DNA of 64,000 bases from Sorangium cellulosum So0157-2 (GCF_000418325.1 NC_021658.1:372001-436000); one strand, 5' to 3'; shown: positions 1-9,478, counted from the first letter of the stretch. A program made the numbers and translations. Notes: generated from the letters alone by a model not told the origin.

Positions 1-95
1 GCCACCCCGGGCCGGTGGTGGTCGATGTCCGGATCGACCCCGAGGTGCGTTTGCCCAAGAAGGAACGTTTCGGCGCGTTCGCCCCCAAACCCTAG
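1..95 (+). CDS. C-terminal fragment, probable thiamine-pyrophosphate enzyme
   Basis: Only the last 30 codons are inside the window, in the frame starting at base 3 and ending with TAG at 93-95. The tail reads GPVVVDVRIDPEVRLPKKER and ends in APKP. A run of small residues and valines followed by DVRID and a basic tail is typical of the extreme C-terminus of acetolactate-synthase-like thiamine-pyrophosphate enzymes, where the last strand of the PP-binding domain ends. The substrate cannot be told. The stop lies 24 bases before the next start on the same strand, so the two genes may share a transcript. The call rests on a short segment. Confidence 0.5.
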   Translation, partial: HPGPVVVDVRIDPEVRLPKKERFGAFAPKP

Positions 96-119
96 GAGCC
101 GAGGCCGGGAGAGCAGTCC

Positions 120-1217
120 ATGAGCGACGTCAGCCATGTTGGGATCTTGGGGATCGGGACGTACCTGCCGCCCGAGGTCCGCACCAACGACTGGTGGCCG
201 AAGGATCTGGTCGAGCGGTGGCGCGTCCAGCGCGCCGCCGGCGTGACGCGCGCGCTCGAGGCCGACAGGCAGGCGTCGCCGGTCGCGACGGCGCTGGCCC
301 GGGCGATGGCGGCCTACAAGGACGATCCGTTCGAGGGCGCGATCGAGCGCCGGGTCATCCCCGACGACATGGAGCCGTCGGACATGGAGCTGGCCGCGGC
401 GCGCGCGGCGCTGGAGCGATCGGGCGTCGGCGCCGATCGGATCGACGCGCTGCTGATCGGCGGGACGATCCCCGATTTCCAGCAGAACTCGAGCGGATGC
501 CGGCTGCACCTCGAGCTCGAGATGCGGCCGGGCGTCTTCACGCTGCAGACCGAGGGCGCGTGCAACGCGTTCGCCCAGCAGGTGGCGGTCGCCCACGCCC
601 TGATCGGATCGGGCCAGGCGCGCTACGTGCTCGCCGTGCAGTCGAGCGCGCAGAGCCGCGTCCTGCGCCAGGAGGACCCCTTCTCGGCGTGGTTCGGCGA
701 CGGCGCGACCGCCGTGGTCCTCGGTCCGGCGCCCGCCGGCGAGGGCGTCCTCGGCTTGGCCCACCTCACCGACGGCCGCTTCTACGGCGCCCTCGTGACC
801 GGCGTGCCCGGCAAGCGCTGGACCGACGAGGGCAAGAACGTCCTTTACCTGGCGAACCCGCGGATGGCGCGCGAGCAGTTCTTCGCGATCGTCGAGCACG
901 CCAACCCGATGCTCGATCGGGCGCTCGCCGCGGCGGGCCTCGGGCGCAAGGACATCGGCGTGATCGTCACCCATCAGGCGGCTGCATGGTTCGGGCCCGC
1001 GATGCAGGCGATCTGGGATCTCCCGGAGGCGCGCCGGACCGACACGTTCGCGTGGGCGTCGAGCCTGTCGGGAGCGAACCTGCCGATGGTGATGGCGGCC
1101 GGCGAGCGCGAGGGGATCCTGCGCCCCGGGGACGTCGTCGCGACCCTCTCGGGCGCGACCGGCATGACCACGACCGTGATGGTGATGCGGTGGGGACGGT
1201 ACTCCGCGATCTCGTGA
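120..1217 (+). CDS. 3-oxoacyl-ACP synthase III (FabH)-like ketosynthase
   Basis: This 365-residue thiolase-fold protein resembles beta-ketoacyl-ACP synthase III, which condenses an acyl-CoA with malonyl-ACP. The N-terminus (GILGIGTYLPPEVRTND) matches the FabH start. Cys148 in EGACNAF is the expected nucleophile, WFGDGATAVVLG (191-202) is the family GDGA block, and His285 in THQAA is the second catalytic residue. The Asn of the usual Cys-His-Asn triad should lie in a GNTS-like segment, but the equivalent stretch reads ASSLSGAN (313-320), so the triad Asn is replaced or shifted. It may therefore be a specialised acyltransferase of secondary metabolism. A GGGAG ribosome site lies about 7 bases before the ATG. 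Confidence 0.85.
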   Translation: MSDVSHVGILGIGTYLPPEVRTNDWWPKDLVERWRVQRAAGVTRALEADRQASPVATALARAMAAYKDDPFEGAIERRVIPDDMEPSDMELAAARAALERSGVGADRIDALLIGGTIPDFQQNSSGCRLHLELEMRPGVFTLQTEGACNAFAQQVAVAHALIGSGQARYVLAVQSSAQSRVLRQEDPFSAWFGDGATAVVLGPAPAGEGVLGLAHLTDGRFYGALVTGVPGKRWTDEGKNVLYLANPRMAREQFFAIVEHANPMLDRALAAAGLGRKDIGVIVTHQAAAWFGPAMQAIWDLPEARRTDTFAWASSLSGANLPMVMAAGEREGILRPGDVVATLSGATGMTTTVMVMRWGRYSAIS

Positions 1218-1280
1218 GGTCGTACGGCGGTGGCGGCGGGTTGCATTCGTGCCCGGTGAGATGGAGATTGGGATCCCGCG

Positions 1281-1309
1281 TTGACAGCTCTGGATCGTCG
1301 CGTTTTCAT
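1281..1309 (+). promoter_or_regulatory. sigma70-type promoter, probably giving a leaderless mRNA
   Basis: A perfect -35 hexamer TTGACA (1281-1286) is followed after exactly 17 bases by TTTCAT (1304-1309, four of six matches to TATAAT). Transcription would begin about seven bases later, at the ATG at 1316. That ATG has no Shine-Dalgarno sequence, so the mRNA is predicted to be leaderless. Confidence 0.5.
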
Positions 1310-1315
1310 CCTTTG

Positions 1316-2575
1316 ATGCGCTTGCGTACGGCCTTCGTCTCGCTTGCGGTGCTCGCGATCGGCTGCTCGGGCTCCGTCAAGCGCACGCCGCCGCCTGCCG
1401 ACGATGCTGGGAGCGATGCGGGCGTGTCCCCGCCGTCCATCGGTGTCGAGAGCGATGCGGGCGTGTCCCTGCCGTCCACCGATGTCGAGAGCGATGCGGG
1501 CGTGGCACCGCCGATCGCCGACGCGGGCGTGATCCCCGAGCCGCCCCTCGACGCCGGCCCGCCGGTGCCCGGATGCAGCGAGCCGATCGCGCTCGCGGTC
1601 GAGGACGGCCTCAGCCCGGCCGGGCTCGCGATCAGCCAGGGGCGCTACGCGGTCACCTGGGACTGGTGGCGCTACGAAGGAGGGGAGTACTTCAGGGGGA
1701 GCATGCTCGCGATCCTCGACGAGGGCGCGCGCCTCGTCGCGCCGGCGCGCGAGCTCGAGAGCGGGCCGATGCTGCTCGCGCTCGACGACGGGTTCCTCGT
1801 GTACCGCTCGTCGCCGGGCGCGCTCCAGGCGCTCGATCTCGACGGGCGCGAGCGCGGGCCCGCGCTGAGCCTGCCCGAAGGCTGGGCGATACGGAGCATC
1901 GGGCGCGACGGCGCGGTCGTGCGCGCGATCGGCCAGGAGTCGGTGGCCGACGGCGAGCATGCGCTCTTCGTCGTCGATCTCGCCGCGGCGTCGCCGACGA
2001 TCGAGCGCCGCGAGCTCCCGGCGCCCGACTGGGGCGCGAACCGCGTGCTCTCGGCGGGGCGCGACCTGGCGCTGCGGGGATCGGCGCCGCTGCAGATGGC
2101 GGAGCTCTCGTACCCCTCCGCCGAGATCGCCTTCGAGCACGCGTGGGACGGCGCGTCGATCGACGTGAGCGGCGCGCAGTACGACGCGGCGCGGAGCGAG
2201 TGGATCCTGCTCGCCGGCGAGCACCGCGTGATGAACGGGACCTACACGGCGCCGATCGCCGTCTTCCTCGGGAGCGACGGGAGCGGGCACAAGATCGACG
2301 CGCCAGACGCGCCGATGCTCCGCGCGGTGCACGGCAACTTCGCGATCGGCGAGGGCTCGATCGGCTTCGCGTTCTGGGACCTCCACACCCCCGCGCTCCT
2401 CTGGTTCCTGCGGGGCGACGCGCGCGAGCCGACGGTGCCTCGCCAGATCGACTTCGAGGTCAGACCGAAGATCGCGTGGCATGCGCCGAGCGCGAGCTAT
2501 GCGGTGCTCACGCAGAGCGACCAGTACGATACGCCGATCACGCTCTCGCTCCGCTGCGGGATCAGGCCCGAGTGA
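1316..2575 (+). CDS. secreted lipoprotein with DAG-rich linker, function unknown
   Basis: The start at ATG 1316 gives 419 residues beginning MRLRTAFVSLAVLAIGCSGS, a type II signal peptide with lipobox AIGC. A linker follows that contains a 13-residue repeat (ESDAGVSLPSTDV and variants) encoded by near-identical 39-base DNA repeats. The remaining ~340 residues look like an all-beta, possibly propeller-type domain with several W and DG turns; there is no recognisable catalytic motif. The reading frame stays open upstream to 194 but overlaps the ketosynthase gene, so only the part from 1316 is real. It should sit on the outer membrane or cell surface. I do not recognise the family. Confidence 0.75.
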   Translation: MRLRTAFVSLAVLAIGCSGSVKRTPPPADDAGSDAGVSPPSIGVESDAGVSLPSTDVESDAGVAPPIADAGVIPEPPLDAGPPVPGCSEPIALAVEDGLSPAGLAISQGRYAVTWDWWRYEGGEYFRGSMLAILDEGARLVAPARELESGPMLLALDDGFLVYRSSPGALQALDLDGRERGPALSLPEGWAIRSIGRDGAVVRAIGQESVADGEHALFVVDLAAASPTIERRELPAPDWGANRVLSAGRDLALRGSAPLQMAELSYPSAEIAFEHAWDGASIDVSGAQYDAARSEWILLAGEHRVMNGTYTAPIAVFLGSDGSGHKIDAPDAPMLRAVHGNFAIGEGSIGFAFWDLHTPALLWFLRGDAREPTVPRQIDFEVRPKIAWHAPSASYAVLTQSDQYDTPITLSLRCGIRPE

Positions 2576-2633
2576 CCGCGAGCGGCGGGGAGCTGGCGTC
2601 ATGGGACGCCGCGCTCGCAAGGTTGCCGTGCGA

Positions 2634-3533
2634 TCAGCTGCCCTTGCAGACGTCGGCGCAGGTGCCCGTCGCAGCGGCGCACGCGGATGACGCGCAGTCC
2701 GAATCGGCGGAGCAGGGCGCGCCGGCGGCGCCGAGCGGCGCGCACGTGGCGCCATCGCACGCCGTACCGGCCGCGCAGTCTTGGTCGGACGCGCACGGAC
2801 CGCCCGCCGGCTCGCGCGCCTGACACGTCCCGTCCTCGCCGCAGCGAAGCTCCTCTTGGCAGTCGAGGCTTCCCTTGCAGGACCCGCCCACGGCGAGCCG
2901 TGGCGCGCACGTCCCCTCGTCGGGCGGCGAGGGCTGGTCGCACCGGAGCGCCTCGTCGCAGTCGAACGTCGACGAGCATGGCTCTCCGGCCGCCGCCCTC
3001 GCCTTGCACGCCGACGTCCGCTGTCCGCTCGCGTCGCCGGTGTACAGGCAGCGGTCCCGGGCGCAATCCCAGTCGGTAGCGCACGTCCCGCCCTCCGGCA
3101 CGGAGCCGTCCCACGCAGCGAGGCAGGACGGCGTGAACCCGTCGTTCACCCCTAACAGCACGCCCAGGATTTGAAGCTCGGCGCAGGGGGCCGCGTCCAC
3201 CTCGGCGAGGCACGCCTCCGCCTTCTCCGGGACGAAGGTGCCGTTCACCTCGCCTCCGCCGGTGACGGCGACGAGGATCGCTTCGAGATCCGAGGCGCAC
3301 GCGTCGGCAGAGCTCGCGTCCAAGTCATTCGCGGCCCGGGTCGCGGCGTCGCAGCACGCGAAGGTGCGGTCGCAGAGGGCCTTCGCATACCTGGAGAGGA
3401 AATCGCTGCCTGTCGGCTCCGGCCCTCCGCTGCTCGCCCGCGTCTCGTCATCCCCGCATCCGGGAACGGCGGACATCGCGACAGCCACGGCCGACAGGAG
3501 CGTCGCGAGCAAGACAGGTCGATGCGTGCGCAT
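2634..3533 (-). CDS. cysteine-rich secreted lipoprotein
   Basis: The 299-residue product starts MRTHRPVLLATLLSAVAVAM and has lipobox VPGC, so it is a lipoprotein. An N-terminal helical part (about 40-130) contains YAKALCDRTFACC. The rest is a string of short Cys-rich modules of the pattern C-x5-C-x3-C (CATDWDCARDRC, CASDQDCAAGTAC, CSADSDCASSAC), as in many myxobacterial extracellular proteins with EB/Dickkopf-like modules. A strong GAGGAGG site lies 6-7 bases before the ATG. It is divergent from the giant lipoprotein at 3894 and has a similar Cys-rich style. No function can be assigned. Confidence 0.8.
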   Translation of the reverse strand: MRTHRPVLLATLLSAVAVAMSAVPGCGDDETRASSGGPEPTGSDFLSRYAKALCDRTFACCDAATRAANDLDASSADACASDLEAILVAVTGGGEVNGTFVPEKAEACLAEVDAAPCAELQILGVLLGVNDGFTPSCLAAWDGSVPEGGTCATDWDCARDRCLYTGDASGQRTSACKARAAAGEPCSSTFDCDEALRCDQPSPPDEGTCAPRLAVGGSCKGSLDCQEELRCGEDGTCQAREPAGGPCASDQDCAAGTACDGATCAPLGAAGAPCSADSDCASSACAAATGTCADVCKGS

Positions 3534-3893
3534 GATGAACCTCCTCGGTCCGATCTTAGATGGATCCGCCGGAGCTGAGCCAGCGTGAGCTCCATGACAA
3601 GCCTCGGATCCTGCTTGCCGAAGCGGGGAGGACCAGAGGTCGAGATGATGCGCAAAAGCCTCAGGGAGGCGGAGATCGTGGGAGGTTGTGCCGACCGCCC
3701 CTGGCCTGGCGCGATTTGTCGCCGGTGGCGCGATTTGTCGCCGCGTGGCGCGATTTGTCGCCTTCGCGATCGGTTTACAGCCGAGTACACAGATGTTCGC
3801 AATGGGAGAGCGCCTGTCGCTGCGCGAGCACGCCGGGCGAGAGCGGATTCGCGTCGTCTCCTCCCATCAACAAGAGCGTCGAGGGGTTATTCG
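3534..3893. promoter_or_regulatory. divergent intergenic region between two lipoprotein genes
   Basis: This 360-base region separates the divergent genes starting at 3533 and 3894 and must hold both promoters. It carries three direct copies of a 17-base near-palindrome at 3707-3762, listed separately. No small gene was seen in it. The upstream extension of the 3894 reading frame into it lacks a signal peptide and is not believed. Confidence 0.5.
3707..3762. repeat. three tandem copies of a 17-bp near-palindrome
   Basis: TGGCGCGATTTGTCGCC occurs at 3707-3723, 3726-3742 and 3746-3762, all identical, at spacings of 19 and 20 bases. Each copy has GGCG/CGCC ends, a weak dyad. Iterated sites with nearly two helical turns between them suggest a regulator-binding cluster (iterons) about 130-190 bases before the giant lipoprotein start. 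Confidence 0.7.
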
Positions 3894-6800
3894 ATGACGA
3901 GTCTCAGATCCATACTGTTACGTCAGGTCGCTCAATCACGCGCTGCCCCATGGCGCGCGGGGCGCTTGCCGCTCCTCGCGTGCCTCGGCGCGCTCACGAC
4001 CGCCTGCACGGCCGGCGCCGACGATCCGGTCGAGCTGGACGGGCCCGTCGGTCAGGCGGAACAGGCGCTGTGCGCGCCGGACGACGTGGCCTGCAACGAC
4101 ACGACCATCCACGACTGGCCGACGTGGTCCCAGCAGCCCGACCGGCCGGACCCCGTCATCGAGGGAGAGGCCCCGGACGCCGGCACAGGCACGTTCCAGG
4201 TGCAGGCGTGCGACCCGAGCCAGCTCGGCAAGCTGCCGGAGAACCCGAACCCGAAGGGCGCCGACCTCCAGAACATCACCACGAACTTCCACGTCCTCCA
4301 GTCGATCCAGCTCCTCGCGTCGATCGTCAACAAGACGGCCGAGGCGATCAACGGCCTCAAGACGGAGCCGGCCGCGGACGCGGACAAGGGCACGTGCGTC
4401 TGCAGCCAGCAGGTGTCCTCCCAGTGCCTGAACGTCATCCAGCAGGACAAGACCACGTACGAGGAGTGCCTCGACTTCTGCGACCCGAGCTCGCCCTCCG
4501 CGGACCCGTGCAGCACCGGCGTCCTCGTGTGGCTCTCCAACGACATCCAGCAGACCCAGGCGGGCAAGGCCAAGTGGGCGCTCAGCACGGTCAAGTGGCT
4601 CGACAAGATCGCCGACGAGATCGGCGGCGGTCAGTTCGCCAACTTCCTGAGCCAGTTCGGCGGCGAGCTCGACAACATCAGCGAGGTGATGTCGAAGATC
4701 CAGTGCTACATCGATCAGTACACCGAGGGGTATCACCTCGGCAGCTACTCGGACCAGCGGCCCGACCTGCACATGTGCATCCCGTGGGCCGGACACGGCG
4801 CCTACGCCAACCTGTCGGACAGCGACCGGTGGGGCATCGGCGGCCGCTACACGTCGCACACGCTGAGCAAGGAGCGCCGCGCGCAGATGCGCACCGGCGG
4901 CTTCGCCGTGACCGCGTTCGGCGAGACGCTGAGCATCCTGCCAGGGATGGAGTTCAACATGCAGCTTGACGGTTACAAGTGGTTCAACCGTGAAGCTCCC
5001 CTCGGCATCGAGGAGCTCGGCCACCTCGCCGGCGGCGGGGTCAGCCTCGACGCCGCGAAGAAGCTCGGCGTCTTCTACCTCGCGGACGAGGACCAGATGA
5101 CGTCGCTCGACTCCGACGGCGACGGGCGCGTCTCCCCGCAGGAGTTCCTGATCGGCACGTACATGCCGTTCGACTACACGCCGACCGACGGCGTCCCGGC
5201 CCAGCTCACCTGGCCCCGCGAGGGCGCGGAGGCGCTCGAGGACTGGGAGGGGAAGTCGGCCGCGCTCCTCGCCGCGGCGCTCAACCTCGACCTGCGGCTG
5301 AAGCCGATCGAGAAGGAGCTGACGCCGATCCCCCTCCCGCCGGTCCCCGGCGCGTACCTCATCCCGTACTTCAAGCTCGGCGCAGGGGTGAAGTGGTACG
5401 ACGAGGCTTATTTCATGCGCAAGCGCCTGCAGGAGGCGCTCAACAAGAACACGTCGCACAAGATCTCCGATCTCGACTTCAACCGCGACATGCACGGCTT
5501 CCAGGCGCCGGACGTGACCGCGGAGGCCGGGACGCAGGTGTCGGTGAGGCCGGAGGTGGGCGCGAAGCTCTTCCTCGGCGTGCCGATCGGCAAGCTCCTC
5601 AAGGTGGGCGTGGAGGCCAGCATCGGCTTCTCGGTCGATCTCAAGCCGAAGGGCTCCGGCGGCGTGGTCGACCTCAACGCCTCGCTCGAGCAGGCGCTCG
5701 TGAACAGCAACCCGAACGAGGACCTCGAGTGCAAGCCCGTCTTCTCCTACAAGGATGAGGCGTCCTGCTCGAACAAGTACATCCCCGAGTCGTCGCTGGA
5801 TCTCGCCTGCTCCCCGCTCGACACGAAGAACTCCTGCTGCATCACCTTCATCAACGGCAGCCGCGCCTGCCTCGACGACTGGACGGGGATCACGCAGGAT
5901 CAGTGCAGCCCGTCCAAGCTCTCGTACGCGCTGTTCTCGACCTTCCTGAAGGACAAGGACGCGAAGACGTACAAGAGCATCTTCCAGCAGGGCTTCACGA
6001 CCCAGTGGAGCGCGAACAAGTCGTGCGAGGAGTGCGCGAACGACGGCACCTGCCCGAACAGCCTGCGCGCGCCCGCGCTGCCCGAGATCTCGGCGTGCGC
6101 CAAGCACGGCGTGTGCTGCCTGCCCGCGGTCTCTTCGCCCTACGGTCTGGCCTACTCGCTGTCGATCACGGACGGCACGTTCGGCGGCTCCCGCTTCCTC
6201 CAGCCCGCCGACCTCGCCTACGATCGGAGCGGAAACCGCCTCTTCGTCGCGGATCGGACCGCCATCCGCCGCATCGACCTGCAGACCGGCCAGGTGACGA
6301 CGATCGCCGGCTCGGCCGCGGCAGGCAACGTCGACGGGGTCGGGACCGCCGCGCGGTTCAACACGATCTCGGGGATCACGTACCACGCGGGCTCGCTCTA
6401 CATCGCCGATCGCGGCGCTCGCTCGGTCCGCAAGCTCAACCTGAGCACGAACCAGGTGACCACGATCGCGGATCGGACGGTGTTCCTGACGCCGCGGGAC
6501 GTCGCCGTGCACGACGGCGCCCTGTTCGCCACCGACAGCGGCGCCCGCACGTTGATCCGCATCCCGCTCCCGTCGGGCGCGGCCACCACGGTGGCCGGCA
6601 CGTCGGGCCAGGCAGGCAGCGCCGACGGCATCGGCTCGGCGGCCCGGTTCTCGGAGCCGACCAACATCGTCGCCGACGGGCGCGGCAGGCTGTACATCAG
6701 CGACACGCTCAACAACACGCTGCGGCGGTTCGACGTCGCTTCGGCGGCGGTCACCACCGTCGCCGGGACCAGCGGCTCGGCGGGCTCCGCGGACGGCATC

Positions 6801-9446
6801 GGCTCGGCCGCGCGGTTCACCGCGCCGAAGGGGCTCACCGTCGACAGCTCCGGTCACGTGCTCGTCGTCGACGGCAACAAGCCCGGTCGCGTGCGGCGCT
6901 TCGATCCGGAGATCTCCGGCGTGACGACCGTCTCCGGTGCTCCCGGCACCGTGGCGACGGACGGCCTGGCCGACGACGCGATCTTCGAGCTGCCCTCCGG
7001 CGTGGCCGTGCTCCCGACCGGCGACATCTACGTGAGCGACACGACCCCTGCGACGGTCCGCAAGATCAGCGGCGACTGCGACTCGGGCATCCCCGGCGCC
7101 GTCGTGTTCGACGTCACGGAGGCCGAGTGCCCCGGCAACTTCGACGCGTACAGCTGCCTGTCGGAGACCAAGGCCGACGCCACGGAGTGGCAGGGGCCCG
7201 GGTGCCACCCGCTCCAGACGGGCTTCCCGTCGGCGTGCGGCTGCACCTCGAACGCCGATTGCGCGAGCGGCGAGACGTGCGATGTCCAGGCGAAGGTGTG
7301 CACCGTCGGCGGGACCCCCGTCGACTGCGTCTGCACCGCGCAGAGCACCTGCCCGAACCAGCCCGGCCGCGCCTGCGTGAACGGGGCGTGCGCCCGGCAC
7401 TGCACCTACAGCCCCTCGACGGCGAACACGGCCTGCGGCCAGAACGAGGTCTGCACGCCCGGCGGCACGTGCGAGCCGAAGGCGGGCCCGAACGTGCCTT
7501 ATGCCGAGGAGGTGATCTGGGGCATGAAGAACGGGGATGACCCGACCCACGCGATCGCGACGTACGGCCTGACCGAGATCGAGCTCATCGCCGCGCTCAA
7601 CGCGGGCATCCACGTGGGCCTCGAGGCGAAGCTGTTCAAGAAGTGGAAGAAGTTCACGCTGTGGAAGTGGCGCCGGACCTTCGATATCGGCTCGGTCTCG
7701 AAGTACAAGTTCCAGCCCGGGCTCGAGGCCACCTACCAGTGGGACACCTCGCCGCTCGGCGACATCACCAACTACCAGCCCGGCGAGGTCACGCGGTACG
7801 CGCAGGTGAACGCGTCGACGGCCGACTTCCTCGAGTGGTGCAAGGACGAGCTGCCGCTGCACTCGGCGGACCCGCTGCCCCCCACCACCGATGACGTGGT
7901 CGGCGGCGTGGAGGACGTCGTGAACTTCGGCTTCGACGTGGGCGAGACGGTCTCGTCGGCCGAGAACCTCTGCATCAACGGCCAGCCGATGACGGACTGG
8001 CTGCAGGACCAGGACGCGCTCACCCAGACGTTCGTGACCGGGACCTGCTCGTACGTCGGCCCGCAGACCGGCTCGCGCGGGAGCCTCACCTTCCCGTGCC
8101 AGGAGGCGCATCGCCACCTGCTCAAGCACTGGGGGTGCCTCGACACGCAGCGCACGGCCACGTCCTTCCAGCTGGCCATCGGCGACTTCAGCGGCGCGGT
8201 GGTCAACCCCGGGACGCCCCACTTCGACCTGACCAAGGTCCTCGTCGACCCGGACGCCGGCCTCGAGGCCGAGAACCTGGCGAAGCGGACCGCCATGTCC
8301 GAGGCGTGGCTCGCCGAGGTGGAGACCTGCTTCGACGACCACTACGAGGACACGATCCCCTGCGCGTGCCAGACGGACGCGGACTGCACCACCGGCCCTG
8401 GGCAGACCTGCGTGAGCGGGACGTGCCAGACGCCGGAGAACACGGTCGCCGAGTGCTCGGTCGTGGAGAACGCGGGCGTCACCGTCGAGCGGTGCTGCGG
8501 CGACGGCGTGCAGCAGGCCTCGGAGCAGTGCGACGACGGCAACACCGTGAGCGGCGACGGCTGCTCGGCGCTCTGCAAGCCGGAGTCGAAGGGCGCGTGC
8601 TGCCGGTCGGGCGGCTGCACCGACCTGGGCCAGGGCGGCATCAGCTCCGGCCAGAGCTGCGCGAGCGCCGGCGGCTACTTCGTCAGCGGCTACAGCTGCG
8701 CCGAGGTCGACGCGTGCGGCAGCGAGCCTGTCGGCGCTTGCCACGAGGCCGACGGGACCTGCCACGACCCGACGACCCAGTCGCAGTGCGCGGCGGTGCC
8801 GGGGGCGGTGTTCACCGTCAACGGGGCCTGCGAGAACCCGGTCCAGACGCTGACGCTGCAGCCCGGCAGCGCCGGCATCGACGCGCACATCACCGACATG
8901 ACCGGGGCCAGCGGGAACAACTACGGCACGACCGTCAACCTGACCGCGGGGTCCTGGACGGCGAGCGGCGTCTGGTACCGGAACCGGAGCCTGCTCCGCT
9001 TCGATCTCTCGCCCATCCCGGCGGGCGCCACGATCGAGCGGGCGCGCCTGAGCCTGTACGCGGACCCCGACGCGCGCATCTACGGCCAGGGGACGTACAA
9101 CCCGTATTCCCCGGGGCACCTGACGGTCGGCGGCTCCAACGCCTTCCTGATCCAGCGCATCACCGCGGCCTGGCAGGAGAACACGGTGACGTGGAACAAC
9201 CAGCCGGCCGTGTCGACGGTCCACCAGGTGCTCCTGCCGCAGAGCACGTCGAGCAGCCAGGACTACGAGGACATCGACGTGACCGCGCTCGTGCGAGACA
9301 TGCTCAGCCCGTCGTCGAGCAACAACGGATTCATGATCCGGCTCGACAGCGAGGCGAACAGCTACCGCGAGGTCTCGTTCACGTCGAGCGACTACGCGAC
9401 CGCCCACAGGCGCCCGAAGCTCGAGGTCCTGTACCGCAACCCGTGA
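3894..9446 (+). CDS. giant mosaic lipoprotein: EF-hand, NHL-like, Cys-rich, DNRLRE-like
   Basis: The chosen start (ATG 3894, preceded by GAGG) gives 1850 residues with a signal peptide ending in lipobox TTAC. An EF-hand loop, DSDGDGRVSPQEF, lies near residue 406. Around residues 760-1055 there are four to five NHL-like repeats of the type LQPADLAYDRSGNRLFVADR followed by VTTIAG, which should form a beta-propeller. Cys-rich modules follow (CASGETC near 1120; CGDGVQQASEQCDDGN near 1535, the myxobacterial disulfide repeat). The last ~195 residues, with RNRSLLRFDLSPIPAGATI and a WNNQPAV segment, match DNRLRE-type domains of secreted proteins. It is a surface or secreted structural/adhesive protein; no enzyme motif was found. 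Confidence 0.85.
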   Translation: MTSLRSILLRQVAQSRAAPWRAGRLPLLACLGALTTACTAGADDPVELDGPVGQAEQALCAPDDVACNDTTIHDWPTWSQQPDRPDPVIEGEAPDAGTGTFQVQACDPSQLGKLPENPNPKGADLQNITTNFHVLQSIQLLASIVNKTAEAINGLKTEPAADADKGTCVCSQQVSSQCLNVIQQDKTTYEECLDFCDPSSPSADPCSTGVLVWLSNDIQQTQAGKAKWALSTVKWLDKIADEIGGGQFANFLSQFGGELDNISEVMSKIQCYIDQYTEGYHLGSYSDQRPDLHMCIPWAGHGAYANLSDSDRWGIGGRYTSHTLSKERRAQMRTGGFAVTAFGETLSILPGMEFNMQLDGYKWFNREAPLGIEELGHLAGGGVSLDAAKKLGVFYLADEDQMTSLDSDGDGRVSPQEFLIGTYMPFDYTPTDGVPAQLTWPREGAEALEDWEGKSAALLAAALNLDLRLKPIEKELTPIPLPPVPGAYLIPYFKLGAGVKWYDEAYFMRKRLQEALNKNTSHKISDLDFNRDMHGFQAPDVTAEAGTQVSVRPEVGAKLFLGVPIGKLLKVGVEASIGFSVDLKPKGSGGVVDLNASLEQALVNSNPNEDLECKPVFSYKDEASCSNKYIPESSLDLACSPLDTKNSCCITFINGSRACLDDWTGITQDQCSPSKLSYALFSTFLKDKDAKTYKSIFQQGFTTQWSANKSCEECANDGTCPNSLRAPALPEISACAKHGVCCLPAVSSPYGLAYSLSITDGTFGGSRFLQPADLAYDRSGNRLFVADRTAIRRIDLQTGQVTTIAGSAAAGNVDGVGTAARFNTISGITYHAGSLYIADRGARSVRKLNLSTNQVTTIADRTVFLTPRDVAVHDGALFATDSGARTLIRIPLPSGAATTVAGTSGQAGSADGIGSAARFSEPTNIVADGRGRLYISDTLNNTLRRFDVASAAVTTVAGTSGSAGSADGIGSAARFTAPKGLTVDSSGHVLVVDGNKPGRVRRFDPEISGVTTVSGAPGTVATDGLADDAIFELPSGVAVLPTGDIYVSDTTPATVRKISGDCDSGIPGAVVFDVTEAECPGNFDAYSCLSETKADATEWQGPGCHPLQTGFPSACGCTSNADCASGETCDVQAKVCTVGGTPVDCVCTAQSTCPNQPGRACVNGACARHCTYSPSTANTACGQNEVCTPGGTCEPKAGPNVPYAEEVIWGMKNGDDPTHAIATYGLTEIELIAALNAGIHVGLEAKLFKKWKKFTLWKWRRTFDIGSVSKYKFQPGLEATYQWDTSPLGDITNYQPGEVTRYAQVNASTADFLEWCKDELPLHSADPLPPTTDDVVGGVEDVVNFGFDVGETVSSAENLCINGQPMTDWLQDQDALTQTFVTGTCSYVGPQTGSRGSLTFPCQEAHRHLLKHWGCLDTQRTATSFQLAIGDFSGAVVNPGTPHFDLTKVLVDPDAGLEAENLAKRTAMSEAWLAEVETCFDDHYEDTIPCACQTDADCTTGPGQTCVSGTCQTPENTVAECSVVENAGVTVERCCGDGVQQASEQCDDGNTVSGDGCSALCKPESKGACCRSGGCTDLGQGGISSGQSCASAGGYFVSGYSCAEVDACGSEPVGACHEADGTCHDPTTQSQCAAVPGAVFTVNGACENPVQTLTLQPGSAGIDAHITDMTGASGNNYGTTVNLTAGSWTASGVWYRNRSLLRFDLSPIPAGATIERARLSLYADPDARIYGQGTYNPYSPGHLTVGGSNAFLIQRITAAWQENTVTWNNQPAVSTVHQVLLPQSTSSSQDYEDIDVTALVRDMLSPSSSNNGFMIRLDSEANSYREVSFTSSDYATAHRRPKLEVLYRNP

Positions 9447-9478
9447 GAGCCGGCGTCGCCGGTCCGGCCAGATAGGCA

